Positions 47,961 to 60,599 of a stretch of 64,000 bases of DNA are shown piece by piece; position 1 is the stretch's first letter, and each line of letters starts with the position of its first letter. Origin of the DNA: Fasciolopsis buskii (lineage: Eukaryota; Platyhelminthes; Trematoda; Plagiorchiida; Fasciolidae); NCBI GenBank assembly GCA_008360955.1, contig LUCM01006763.1, positions 1 through 64,000 of the forward strand, given 5' to 3'. The notes under the pieces were generated by a model. It ran no database searches and was not told the origin of the DNA. It saw nothing but the letters and a program-made list of their open reading frames with translations. A program made the position numbers and the translations under genes.

Positions 47961-49683
47961 TTTCCAATTATATTTATGCATATATATATATATGTATATG
48001 TGCATGTTACCACTTAATTTGTATTGTGATATACTGACTCCTTCAGACAGGCAGCGCTCTTCTGACTTCATCAAATTGGAACAAAGAGGGAACAGGAAAT
48101 AGTTGTTTTATTCTAGCTGATGAGCATCAAATTTCCTGCACCATATTTCTGCTATACCGATACCGGTATATTGGTCTAAGTTAGAGTCTTTTACGAGCAA
48201 GAAGAATCCGAATATGTTTGTGAACCGATAGTTACGACTAGTTGAACAAGTGCGTACGCTTTGTATGCCACACGGCTGACCAACCGTTCGTCGAACTGAC
48301 ACAATTAACTGTTGACTGATCCCAAATGGTGTTACATGTACACTCAAACACACGATGTCGTTTTCCACCGTTTTCGATGTATTTAACATATGTAGCACTG
48401 ATTAACAAAGTGAAATTGTTCTTTACAATAATTAACCAAGCGTGACCTTTTGCTGGTTTTTTTAAGAAGTTAAGTATTCACTGAAACACAACGTACTTGT
48501 GTGTCGACCAGCAAAATCTTGTTCTGGGTGTCCATTTCAAGCGTGAACTCCCGCTCGGTAAGAAAACAGCTGAATTATTCTAAGCCATATGATATCCTAT
48601 ACTTCCTATTTGTCCTGCAGCAAATGCCTTTTCATATATCGACTTTGTTGAAGAAATCAGTCTATTGTTTTATTCATTAATCTATTTCGCCATGGATACG
48701 TCCGTTGGTATGAGCCCCAGTAGGGGACATATGCTTTGTGCCCTTAAGCTTTGAGAGAAACCGCGTCGGATGTCCGACCTTCAAGGCCGGCAGTTTATGC
48801 AAATATGACACTCTGAAAAAGGATCTAAATGGCACACAACATGCATGATATGAAGAGTGGTATCCATAAATGTTTCCTCTTAAAAATATGGAGTAAACTT
48901 GACATGCAGAGCGGTCTACTAGTGAGCATGATGCACGGCTAAGATTTCCTCCAATTCTTTTACCGGTGAGCATAGGGGTCTGCTGGCAGATACGATCAGC
49001 AGATCAGCCAGATGCACCCAAATAGAAGCGTAATTTACAACAGCCCTTTGTTTCAAATCAAACTTGGTTTCTTCGTTTAAATTTTTAGTCCATTGCATCC
49101 GCGTTGTTCTTCCAAATTCAAAATTAACATGCTATGGTAGTTTACCTTAACATAATCGAATTTAATAATCCATTTGACGCTATATACTAGGTTCCTCAAA
49201 TTGGTCGGAACCAGTATGTCTCCGCTTTTTGTATACAAGCGAATCGATCACCTTTAGCCTTTGGATTCCTGCTCTGTGTGCACAAAAGTGACTAGTTTTG
49301 AGAATTCAAGTGTGCTGATCGAAAACTGAATGAAGAGCAAAGCCTGATAAAGTGTTGGTGGGGGTTGAATCAGAAAATGGTGACATTCACCAATAAACAG
49401 TGACTAAAACAGTCTTCCCCATCCGTGCCATATCGCTGCACCAAGCCTGTCTACGACCATCAATTTGTAAGCCAGTGGCCAACAAGCGGTAAAGGTATCG
49501 TCTATATGATCTGTAAGAACGTTAGTACTGTATTGTAATGTATTGTGCAAGTTTTTGAGTAGAATAAATAATGTCAAATTTCAATCAAAAATGTGAGGGT
49601 AAAAAGGAAATGGGAAACAACAGTTCCACCCATAACCTTGTCAAAATATGAAAAATAACGCATTGAGTAATGGTCATAGCGCA
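47961..49683. other. AT microsatellite, then LINE-1 3' region
   Basis: A TATATA tract near 47981-48000. From about 49540 to 49683 is probably LINE-1 3' untranslated sequence. The rest is unrecognised. Confidence 0.5.
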
Positions 49684-52275
49684 TTATGAAGGGTCGCTCC
49701 AGAATTCGGTTGAAACTCGGTCACGGTTTTTCAAAATGCGTGCCAAATATGAAATAGTGGAGTTCCTATAGATAATCATTTCAGATGGTATGAAACGAAA
49801 AGTAGATCCTGTAGAAATATGAGAGCGCGACATTGAAGGACCGTTGTGCAGAGGATACATGGAATCAGAAAAATTTTTGTGGGCAAATTTCGCACATACT
49901 GATAAATGCTGACCACATAGATTTAAGGACAATTCAGTTAGTGGCGCGGATTACATCCGGCTAACCTTTGATAGCACCTGCCGAAGAATTTTAGAGTCAC
50001 TTTTAAGAAAACCTGGAAAAATGACGGGAGAACAGTAAAGAAGAATTGGAAAAACACACTGGTGTAGAAACCAGGAGATGGTGCTTTGTTTCACCTTGTA
50101 GTGTCGAAGCTTCCTGAGTTGAAATGACAACCGTCGCAGATTCTCTGCGCAGGCAGAAATGTGAGAAGTCCAATTCTGATTTTTGTCAACAGTAACTCCT
50201 ATATATTTCACATAATCAACCCTGGTAAGAGATTTCGAATTGATGGAAAATGTAACGGATGGGTAGGCCGACCGAGGGAGAGAGAGAAAATATTCGAGAC
50301 AACTAGATATGTTGAAATTTAAACCAGTTCATGCAGAGAAATCATACACGAAAGATAGGTTGTTAGAAAAACTTTGACCATCATTGTTCGAAACGGCTTG
50401 AGAGAGGGCAGCATCATCAGCATACTTAAACAGGTGACAGGGCGGGCTGGCTGATAAATGGCTGATGTAAGTAGAGAAAAGAAACGGTGAACGAACAGCA
50501 CAATGTAGCACGCCTGAGTTGTTAATCAACGGTTTCGGAGTTTTACCGTCCGTTCATGTGCACTGGATTCGGTTATTAAATTAATCAGACAGCCATGTTA
50601 ACAAAGAACTGGGACAACCAAATATTTGCAGCTTGTGAAGTAGAAGAGACCGTGGGACTGAGTCAAATGCCGACGAATTGACCAGGAAGGCGCAACGCAC
50701 AGATTTCACTGATGCGTTCAAGGACTCACAAATGTGATGTATGAGGGAGTTGATTTAGGCAGACTGAAAAGGGTCGTCAGGAGGGTACATCGAAGAACTT
50801 AGACGCCTAAGTATAGCACTCTCCGTCAGTTTAGGACCAGAAGACGTTAGGGCGATGGGGCGAAAACCTTTCGCTAAAGCAATAGAGCTGTTGGATTTAT
50901 AGATGGGAATAACAGTAACGGGTTTCCAACAGAAAGGGCTGGAAGAAGAGATTAATGACGAATTAACTAGAGAAGTAAATGCATCGATCAGAGCCACAGC
51001 ACCATTGCTCAAAAGAGCTGAGTGCAGACTGTAAGGACCGAGCGCTGTGCTAATATTAGCGGTGCGTAGAAATTCGAGCACCATTTCTTCAGAAAAACTG
51101 GTAAGTGCCCTATCATCACCCTGACCAAATATGACCAGGGTATAAGTGGAAGGGTGAATGAAAGCGCGATTAATGCCGTCCAAATCCGCTGGTGTTTTCC
51201 TAGGCTTTTTCGTCCTACACAACAGTCGAACGCTTTGCCATAGCAATTGGTAGTTGTTACCATTCTAGAGTTGGCTGGCGAACGACGTGCCGATGTGTTG
51301 GAGTTCCGTTTTTATCATGTTGGAAATGTACCGCATACTTGAGTTTTTACGGGTTTTGTGAAAGTGCTCTTTGTGTCTTCTTAAAGATTTCAGTCTCTGG
51401 GTGGAGATACGACCATTTGAGATGAATAGTGTTTATGAGGGGCAACAAGTATCACAGATTGAGTTGGCCGTTTCTGTGAGATGTTTGACATAGTCATTGA
51501 GCAGCGATTCAAAAGAGAAACAGGTAAATGCTAGTGGGAGGGATTTGTGAAGAAGAATAAGGCTGTTGTGTGAAAGGTTATGGAGGCTAACACGGATTTG
51601 ATTTGTTCGCCTGAAGGGGCGGAAAGCTGACCTAGAGAACATCTTGGGCCTTAACAAAAGCAAACAATAATCGTTACTTGAAACTGGAGCAGGCAGATTC
51701 AGGGAAAGTAACTCAGAGTGGTTGGTACTAACTCCATCTAAAATAGAACAGCTTCTGTTGGGAGAAACGCAGAGATTAGTCAAATCAAACACAGTCAGTG
51801 GTAGGGTCGATGCATGATCAAACTCACCTACAGTAATATGTAGAGTATCTTCAAGAAGAGGAAGAATAAACGCTAAAAAGAAGTCGAAGAAGATGCGATA
51901 TTTTGTTGCGAGCTAAAGGGTTTAATGTATAAATTCGTAATGATTGTGCTGGTGTGGCGGGAAAATCTAGGATGACACTGTGTCACGAGACAATCAAATC
52001 CGCTGAAAGAGTACGTACAAACAACTTCGAACTTGTCAGACCAGAAAGAATTTATGTATGTTTCCACCACCTTCAGGCTTCCTCTTGTCCAAAACTCTCT
52101 CCTGCCGATGGAGTCTGAAGCTGTCTATCGACACGAGTGAATCAGCGGTATCCGGTTTCAGTCACGATTCTTGTATGCAGATGAAAAACGTGTGATAATG
52201 GGTCGGTGATAAAAGCGCGAGGGACAGATCCGACGTTTTCGTGAACAGAGAGCGGATATCGGCGCTCAACAAACC
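49684..52275 (-). pseudogene. LINE-1: APE-endonuclease/RT LINE, inactivated
   Basis: Minus-strand non-LTR retrotransposon pol. The AP-endonuclease domain starts near 52275 (SADIRSLFTKTSDLSLALL) and continues, partly in another frame (51873-52070), to VGEFDHAS and STNHSELLSL before 51700. The RT follows: GPYSLHSALLSNG, FCWKPVTVIPIYKS, FRPIALTSSGPKLTESAIL, then LFKYADDAALSQAV near 50420 with catalytic YADD intact. YIGVTVDKNQNWTSHIS and the C-terminal PLHNGPSMSRSH and NSTISYLARIL follow. From 51792 down, all segments share one frame and are split by stops (near 51433, 50755, 50329, 49951). The 5' end is uncertain. The clade looks CR1/Jockey-like, with moderate confidence. Confidence 0.9.
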
Positions 52276-52654
52276 CGGACTGGAAATCTTGGCTGGAAGG
52301 GTGTATTGAAGAGCTGCGTACTAGCCAGCGCGAGCGCCCCTTTTAGATCGATTAGAAGCCCGTTGAGGTGCATCAATGCGTGATCCCAATCCATGTTGAG
52401 AAAGCATATGGTTTTTGAATGAAAGTAGTTCCGAGCGATTATAGCGTCGAACGGAGAACATAATGGAACCAAATATCCGACAAGAATGCAACAAAATAAG
52501 GGTGCCACAGAAATGTAGCGCAGCCAATCAAAGGGAAACGGTCGACTGTTGGATTTTCAAACAGCTTATCGGGAATCTTCAAAATGGCAGCGCAGAAGTA
52601 GTCCCAAAAATATCAAAAGCTATCAGAAGCTTAATATCACTGCAGGAGTGAACT

Positions 52655-54155
52655 TATTTCCTTATGGGGTTTGAAAAGCCGAGGAGGCTTCGAGCAGGAT
52701 GGAATGTACTGGCAGAAACTGTCTCATAGTTTTGTCATTTTTATGATCCTGGAATTTTTATGGCTCCTACGCCCATGCCTACCACAGGACCAAAACGACA
52801 CAAAGAGTTCTGCCACATTCCTGGAACAAATCAAAGACCTTAAGTTAGAAGCAAACGAAGCTATGGTCTCATTCGACGTCACATCAATGTTCACAAATAT
52901 TCCAAGGCAAATGGCACTGGACAGCATGCGCCAACTTATGGAGAAGGACTCCAACTTATCAGATGGAACAGCAATGTCCAAGGACGATATAATGCATTTG
53001 ATAGAATTGTGCATGGAAACATACCTACAGTTCAATGGGACGGTATATAAACAAATAAGAGGAACGCCCATGGGATCACCCCTATCAGGCTTGTTAGCAG
53101 ATGCAACCATGAAACAATTCGAGACAAAGGCATTCGAAACAAACCGTCCATGCTTAAGGATCAGATATGTTGATGATACATTTGTTGTGTTAGAAAAAAC
53201 AGAAATGGACCAATTTCATCAACACCTAAACGCGATAGTGCCCAGCATCAAATTCACCAAGGAGGAGGAAAAAGACTCGGCTCTACCGTTTCTCGACGTA
53301 CTAATTATGAGGCAACCAAACGGGAGCATAGAGACAACCGTCTACAGAAAACCGACGACGACGGACCGCATACTCAATTTCAAAAGCAGCCATCCAACCT
53401 GCCACCTAAAGAGCTGTGTGCGTACCCTGTTCCATCGAGCCGACACACACTGCAGTACACAGCACCTACGGGAACAAGAGCAATCTAGGTTGTTCAGGTT
53501 ATTTGCAGTCAATGGATACCTAAAGTCTTTGAGCATCGCTTGTATTCGCAGAAGGCAGAGGGCAAACACAAAGAGGACCAGATCGATCGTGGTACTTCCA
53601 TACATACGGGGAGTATCCGAAGCGGTCGAACGCATCCTACGTCCACTAGAAATCACAATCGCCCACAAACCGACCGGCACCCTGAGATCTGTTCTATTCA
53701 ACGGAAAAGATCGCGTCGACCAGCACGACCAGTCAGGGGTAGTTTATGCCATTCCGTGCCTCGGATGTGACAAGCAGTATGTCGGTGAGACAAGCAAACA
53801 ATTACGCACACGCTTGCACGAACATAGCTTAGCCCTATGACACGCTGACCCACACTCGCAGATATGGAACCACTTTGCACAAACAGGCCATGAGGTCAAC
53901 ATCAACAAGGCAAAGGTAGTCAGCCGGGCAAACAGAAAGGGGGAGCGACTGATTCTTGAAGCCCTCCACTCGAATAACTCGTTCAATCGGCATGTGGAGG
54001 TTGACAAATATTACGTCATCTTAACAAGACCCGGATGCAGAATAGAGAGACAAACAGACGGACAGTGCACAAAACCGAACGGAACTAGCGATCCCATTCA
54101 ATCACTCATTCACGTTTGGCAACGAGTCCTAGTTTGGATCGAAACGTCACGATAA
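52655..54155 (+). pseudogene. PLE-3: Penelope-like RT + GIY-YIG, nearly intact 3' three-quarters
   Basis: From about 52760 one frame runs to TAA 54153-54155, broken only by TGA 53838-53840. Motifs: VSFDVTSMFTNIP (palm A), RGTPMGSPLSGLLADATMK, IRYVDDTFVVLE (YVDD intact), LPFLDVLIMRQPNGS, VYRKPTTTDRILNFKSSHP, NGYLKSLSIA. Then GIY-YIG: GVVYAIPCLGCDKQYVGETS and LRTRLHEH, the stop, and in the same frame QTGHEVNINKAKVVSR and RLILEALH, carrying the family's conserved GH and Glu. The stop would cut off the nuclease C-terminal half. Upstream of 52760, patches in shifted frames resemble the fingers (MECTG; YG-V), so the 5' part is decayed or truncated. It is a third PLE lineage, nearer PLE-2 than PLE-1. 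Confidence 0.93.
54119..54152 (+). ncRNA. Hammerhead-like GAAAC hairpin at the PLE-3 3' end
   Basis: CAACGAGTCC (54120-54129), a short loop, GGATC (54136-54140), then GAAACGTCAC (54141-54150), overlapping the last codons of PLE-3. GUCC/GGAU can pair. The region in place of CUGANGA reads GCAACGA, so it retains CGA but not CUG. Such motifs sit at this place in other PLEs. Probably a decayed ribozyme. Confidence 0.35.
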
Positions 54156-56348
54156 ACGTATTAACTCAGTGTACGCCTTCTCAACTCTTAAAAAAAATAT
54201 ATATATTGGTGACCATCCATCCCACTGAATGAGTTCAATTGAAATGGGTTACATTTCTAAGAGCCTTTCCTTATACTTGCTATGGTTCAATTTACATTTA
54301 CTTCGTTGTTGTTAAGCGTACTTCTACTAGCTATGACGACAAAACCAAGAATCCGATGATGTTATCCAATAAAAATCACGCTGCAGATCTGATCCTACTC
54401 TAAGTTCACACGGAGTAAAACGGTAAGTACAAACCATTCAAGAAGCGCTTGTAATCCAAAATATGCTTGGACACAATCACATGCAAACGGGAACACCCAG
54501 TCTTTTGTTGGCTTGCATGGTAGCGCAGTATGACCGATGAAAAGCGAGGAAAGGTATATCAGATCTGGTAGCCTGATCCTTTAGTTTGTCAATAATAAAG
54601 TTTTGAATAGAAAAAAGAGATATCCCACCCAGAAGCGCAGTAAGAGTAAAATGCGCACTGTATATCGGTCTCTCTTAATTGCGCACTGAGTACCTTTGCC
54701 GGCCAGAGCAAACTTTTAACCTCAGTTTATCTGCAACATTCCAGTGACCCGACCGTTGTAATTAGTCTCAGCTGCCGCTTCTCTCCTTCTGGTAAGACGG
54801 ATTGTAAACACGTGCGTGCGATGTATTTTATCCTCAGAATTACCCGCCTCTCTTTGTGACCACGAAAGAAGTTCTTTCCTGAATAAGTAGGTATTTGTCA
54901 ATGACCATTAATTCATAATCAAGTTCGTTAATGTTTTTAATTCTTTCCTTTTTGAACTGGAATACCTTTCCATTTTGATGCTCTACAACGACTGCACACT
55001 ATTACTGGAATAAACGGTCAAGTCCACCTTGGATGCAATACGCACGTGACTTTTCAATACCATTACGGTGTCTGGATTTTGCCGTTTGAGAATTGAATTA
55101 AGGTACTGCAATATTACCGATGCTTGCTCCGTTCTATTCAAGCGCTTTGAAGGAAACAACGCCAATAACTAAACTGATGCGGTGCTCATTTCAGCAGTTA
55201 GTCAAATTCGTTGGATAGAAACAAGGCCAGCTCTAAACGTACCAGCCACTAGGAGGCACATTTGCTTTACTGCAGAAATGTTGTCACAAAAAAGTCATTT
55301 CTTTTCGCTGTATGCTAAGAAATGCCATCAGCCGTCTGTGAACACAGGAGAGCAATAGAGGATTTTCTTCTAGTGACCCCAATAGCACACAGTATGATTG
55401 CTCCGAGAAAAATGAAAAAATAACAATGAAGGACTTTTCAGAATAATCTTTTGGTAAGAAAAAGCTGACCAAGTGCCGCCTAGGGTGAATGAATTCGGTC
55501 CAATGTATCTGACGGAATTTTGGAAAATTCCAGAGTTCGCAAAGGAATTCAGCATGGCCGTTATCTCTTACAATGTCCAGAGATATTACTTCTTGATCCA
55601 ATGTAGATTTTCAACTAAGTTCTGTCTCCTTTCGTGAGTCCTATTGAGGGAAATTAAGTAAGGAAATGTGAAATGCACTTATTTATCTAAAATGTTCGAC
55701 ACACAAAGTTGCTCTCAGCATTATCAAGCTGCACTGGTCATCCCGCGTCAAACTGAACATAGCAAAAGGGAAAGATGAGATTCGCATAATCTTCTCGACT
55801 GCTGGTAAATTGTGCCAATTGCTAGTATACGTTACCAATTACTGACCAAGATAAGATGATTGTTTCCCTTTGCGAGAAACGGAAAACACAAACAGGTATT
55901 TAAAATGATTGATGGCATTTTGACTTAAACACTTCCGGAATATCCCAGGCACGTTGCAATTCAGACGAATTCAATTCCAACCTCAATTTCTGTAGCCCAT
56001 TTGCGATCTAATAGTTGATGACTGAAGTACAGTTTATATATGCCAACAAGATATGCAACTCGGCTGGACAACAGGGCATTGTTCTTCGCAACATAAAGAA
56101 CATGGTGTTTCATTTGCATCTAGTCAATTTACCAATAGGAATTTAAGAAGCACAGTAGAACATCGTTATATTTATTGGAATCTTAGTGTCTGGAACATGT
56201 AGTTCGCACGAGTTGCAAGGCGAACCTGGAAGGAACATTTGTCAGTCAGGCATTCCAGGCATTAATCCATCCAAGCTGAATCTCAGCGGATAGCTGAATG
56301 TCAGTGCTATAGCTTACCAGTGAATCAGTCAATGGTTCCTCATGGTGA
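54156..56348. other. PLE-3 A/AT-rich end, then no recognisable feature
   Basis: An A-run followed by (AT)n near 54190-54207 may mark the PLE-3 3' end. Beyond that nothing is recognised. Confidence 0.5.
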
Positions 56349-56997
56349 TATATTTTATATTCCCTATTTGGAAAGTCACAGCGGTGCGATGTGCAGGTGA
56401 AAATGCATCGAATTGTATTCCTACTAAAACCAATCAGTTTTGAATCGATTTTGAGACAACCAGAATACGAGTCCTACCGCATATCCGGCGGCTACAGGTG
56501 CGTACCCTCAGGGGTAATACTCAACCGGCGGAGACCAATCATGCTAGTGGGTACATTTGGATGTGAATCAGACTGGTGACGGTGTAAGTCTAACGTTCAA
56601 ACCTACGGTCGGCATGAACCTCAAGTTTTCGTGGAAGAATGCTTTCATTTTATTGGCAAGTACTGCAAGAGGATAAAGCAAGGTACGCTGAAACTGAGGC
56701 TATTGGAAGCTCGACATAAACAGGCCAGTATAAAGAATTCGAAGAACCCAAATGCCGACCTCCAACTGGATAAGTATCCTCCGAAACCGCGCCATGAATT
56801 CAAGTTGCATTTTATGGAATGAAACCAAATCCAGCGTGAAGTTACACACAATTTTGAAGACAACGAGCAACATACACCAAATGAAAAGCCAGACAAAAGG
56901 GTTATATGTCACAACTATTTACCCAATAGGCCCGCGAAAGGTCCAACTAAAAAATATAACTCTCAGCTCAAGTATGCATACTTTGAAACATGACTGA
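56349..56997 (+). pseudogene. Decayed coding-like frame, about 215 codons, unknown
   Basis: A single plus-strand frame runs from after a stop at 56346 to TGA 56995-56997 with only two internal stops, TGA 56577-56579 and TGA 56820-56822. In AT-rich sequence this is far more open than expected by chance. Segments: YESYRISGGYRCVPSGVIL; NRRRPIMLVGTFGCESDW; CFHFIGKYCKRIKQGTLKLR; NPNADLQLDKYPPKPRHEFK; then a polar stretch with NLPNRPAKGP-like sequence. It is basic and Lys-rich. I recognise no family; it could be a mobile-element protein or a host pseudogene. No introns that remove the stops were found. Confidence 0.35.
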
Positions 56998-59055
56998 AGT
57001 CCACAATAGACAAGCACTTCCTGTTCTTAAAATAAAACAGAGCTGCCGTGCCCCAGCAGCATGTTTATTCACTCGAATTATGCAGCTAGCAGATAGTCAC
57101 TTCAAAAGCAAAAATTAGGCTAAACTAATGTCAACTTATTAATTAGGTTTGATTATATCATCACAAACAGACACCCTGATAAACACATCCACGATGCTGT
57201 TTTGGGCGTTTACGAAATTATCACGACAGTGAATCTAATGTAGCCCTTACTACTATTATAAACATTTTCTCCCCTTTTTTGACGGTGCTCTAACATAAAC
57301 ATTTGGCATACAGGGGGGCACGAGGGTCACACGGTGTTGAAGTCGCCTGGTTAATCACGGATTAACGTCATAGAGCTAGAATATACTCCAGAAGTCAGTA
57401 GAGAAAGCTCGAATACGTGATTCCCTAAAATGGATTCTCGTGGTGGAAATGTGGGAATCTTCAGGTGGGTGTGTTCAAAGGAACATGAAAACGCATCTCT
57501 CCCGTTACCTGCGTGACCAAACAGAAAAGCAGCATTAAAAGGCTTGTTCCATCCCGAGGAGCATAAAGACTACCTTTTGGACAAGTAGTAACGACGTAGA
57601 AATCTAACGCCTATTTGCCAAAAATTAAAATTTATCACGAATTACAACATAACCCACGATATTGCGAACTAAGAAGAAGCAGAAAGAGCCCGCTGTAATC
57701 AAAGGAAGAATCGGATCTTACAACAAGAACGACAGAGAACCAATCTGGTGAGTGAATAGTCACCTGTAAGGAAAGTCACAGTGCATTAGAACACTCAAAA
57801 CAACACCGGGTTGGTGAAACAACACCAACCGAAATAAAAGTGGGCATATCAGAAAGGTTTTGAGAAATTGCCGCCGTACGACCGCAAAATGCCCATTGTG
57901 ACAGTCGAAGCCATTTGCAGGCACCAACCTAACGGGCCATCATGGGTTGAAAGCACATGAAAGCCAAATAACGTTGTCCGAATAAATTTATTTTCTATCA
58001 TTTTAGCTTTACCTCCTTTATTAATGAAACAAGAGTACATATGATATTCAGGAAGATGACACCGTCTAACGGAAGTCATCCAAGTGGGTAAGTTAACCGC
58101 TTACAGGAGGACTCCAATCGGCGACGTTCATGCCCAATAGCCACGACCTCAGCTGCTTGATCATCATCGGTCAATGAATAGGTTGTTTACATGTTATAGT
58201 TTGTTAATAACCTGTGACCACTGTGTACGCTGATCCAGAATGGGTGGATAAGGGCTGAAGCTTTGTCGACTTTGAGTGATTTTGTTTTGTCTCACTGTTT
58301 ACGGCATGCTGCGTTCGTTGCGAAGACGATATTCGTCAATCAATAATACTATGCTTGTGCAAATCTTAGATCTGACTATTAGCTCCGAAAGACATAAGCG
58401 ATTAGTAGTACATATTTAGTGCATATTTAAATGCTTTATGTGAGGTACCTGCCAGGATGAGCATGTGCATGTGATTCACGTTTCGCGGGTCAATTGATCC
58501 AGCTGAAATCCCTGTCCCCTTGCTTTCTTCCATCAATCCGCCTGGTAAGCAGAAACAGTTTATCCCATGCAGACACACACACCGACGGTATAGTGCTTAA
58601 GCGCAAGCATTCTCTCTTTGTGACTCAGGAAACCACATAAGATGGACCAGTTTTGAAGTGCGAATTAATGACGATTTAGTCCCAGTGCGAATGGACTGGG
58701 TGCAGCACCAGGATTCCTGGAACCTAATTTCTGCTTGACGGATTTACTGTCCGGAGGGTCATCTCGTGTGTCAGGAAAATTAGTTTCATTAACTACGTGA
58801 GACTGATACAATGCGGCGCCAAGTGTTACTATTCATAAAATGTGGCTGCTTGCGTTATAATTTCTCACTACGTTAATTAGTGGCCGCATATTCCTTAAAC
58901 AATTACAGGATACCAAATTCACTTACAAACAGTTGATCGAATAATAAAAAGGATAAATTCGGGTATATTTTAACGTTACCAATTACATTCTTATTAAAAA
59001 CCGGATCTTCACTGCGATGATTCTCTCTTTCGTGGCCCGAGCTTCACGAATTATC
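56998..59055. other. No recognisable feature
   Basis: No coding similarity or repeat seen. Confidence 0.5.
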
Positions 59056-60590
59056 ATCATCATCATCGTTCAGCCTTAAACAGCAAGGCAAGCCTCACTG
59101 ACCGATGCCTTTCCCCAGAGTTACACCTTTATATAAAAAAAGTGAATATCCAACGGGAACAGGGAGTGGACCTACACAGGCCGAAAAAGATAAGATGCTG
59201 CTGTGGGCAACACACGAAACATAGTCTAACTGTACAAACGCACGTGTTTTCAATTATTCTGATTCGATAGAAAATGACAGCACGATCGCCACTGTTCACG
59301 GTTCACTGCCATATTCTCAAGTGTCTCCAGCCAGCAAGTCGATGAGTCTTTCGTACCCCAACCACGAAGGCGTGAGACACCTACTTTACCTAAAATCGCT
59401 GTACATTTTCTCATCCCACGTTGCTACGTCATCTGTTGACCTCCACATGGCTTCTTCCATTCCTTAGGCGAAACACAAAATAAGGCACAGTATGGTAGAC
59501 GAGTGTTCGTCATACGCAACACGTGACCCAACCAGCGTAGTCTACTAAGTTTCATACGTTGAAACAAGCTATTCTCAGAAGTGGCACCCAATACCAGATT
59601 CCTAACCTCAATATTACTCATCCGGTCACTCCATCCAATCCTAGCCATACTACGTAAACATCGGTTGTCGAAAACCTCCAACCGACGAACATCGCCCACA
59701 CGCATACTCCACGTCTCGCAACCGTACAACAGAACTGAACGCACTGCAGCACAGTACACACGACCTTTCAACTTCAGTCAAATATCAGGCTGACGCCACA
59801 AGTGCTTCAATCCAGCGTAAGCTGCCCGAGCCTTGGATATACGCATACTTACCTCCAATCCCGAGCTACCATCGTTAGACACGCAGCTACCAAGGTAGGT
59901 GAAACGGTCCACAATCGTCAGCTGCAGTCCATCCAGTATCAAGTTCGGCGCTGATGTCTTCCAGTCGTGTAACAGTACTTTGCACTTTGAAGGTGCAAAG
60001 CACATGCCGAACAGAGCAACCGATCTCGACAGTCTATCTAGTGCCCGTTGTGCATGGTCCGCAGACTCGAACAGGCGCACGACGTCGTCTGCGTAATCTA
60101 GGTCGCATAGCTTTCCTCCATTTCCCAGTTCCACTGCCACATCCCGGAGACCTCCTAAAGCATCTTCCATCACCTCGTCCATGACGAAGTTGAACAAGAA
60201 TTGAGAGATGGGACACCCTTGTCGAACGTCACTAGTCCTTTCGAATGAGCGTGACGGTTCACCGTATACCCTAACGCGACCATAGGTATGCGAGTACAAT
60301 GCTCGCAACAGGTTCACAAACTTCGTTGGCATACCCGTCCGGTGGAGAGCACTGAGTAGTGGTGGTCGATCCACGGAGTCGAAAGCACCTTTCAAGTCGA
60401 GAAATACTGCGATCTTAGGGCGCCGGTGCGTGTGGCACGTTTCGAGTATCTGTCGGAGGGTGAGTATCTGGTCGATGCAACCTCGACCTGTCCGAAATCC
60501 GGCCTGCTGTTCGCGGATATCACTCTCGCGAATCGGTGTCAAACGAATGGTATCTAGTGATCTAGCGAGATGCCGAAGATTATCCTTTCG
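59056..60590 (-). pseudogene. RTE-clade LINE reverse transcriptase, 5'-truncated, two stops
   Basis: The minus-strand RT frame runs from about 60590 to TGA 59250-59252. Motifs: REQQAGFRTGRGCIDQILTL; VFLDLKGAFDSVDRPPLL; VRQGCPISQFLFNFVMDEVM; CDLDYADDVVRLF (YADD intact); FAPSKCKVLL; RFTYLGSCVSNDGS; RSVLLYGCETWSMRVGDVRR; RLRWLGHVLRM; and the RTE C-terminal REQWRSCCHFLSNQN. In-frame stops are TGA 59778-59780 (replacing a Ser-type codon in ISLKLKG) and a TAG at about 59424, where relatives have Trp. The endonuclease half is missing. The 3' end carries a short GAT-type repeat (minus strand GATGATGATGATGA, near 59056-59070), typical of RTE tails. The style matches schistosome SR2-type elements. Confidence 0.92.
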
Positions 60591-60599
60591 TCAAATTAC

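Noticed and set aside
47390..48074. Several overlapping frames with a shared IWRTSSFSVIRTHAITSLYIWK-like segment
   Set aside because: They are translations of the two inverted PLE-1 3' arms, not separate genes.
53342..53701. 119-codon minus-strand frame and other open frames opposite PLE-3
   Set aside because: Antisense shadows of the well-supported PLE-3 frame.
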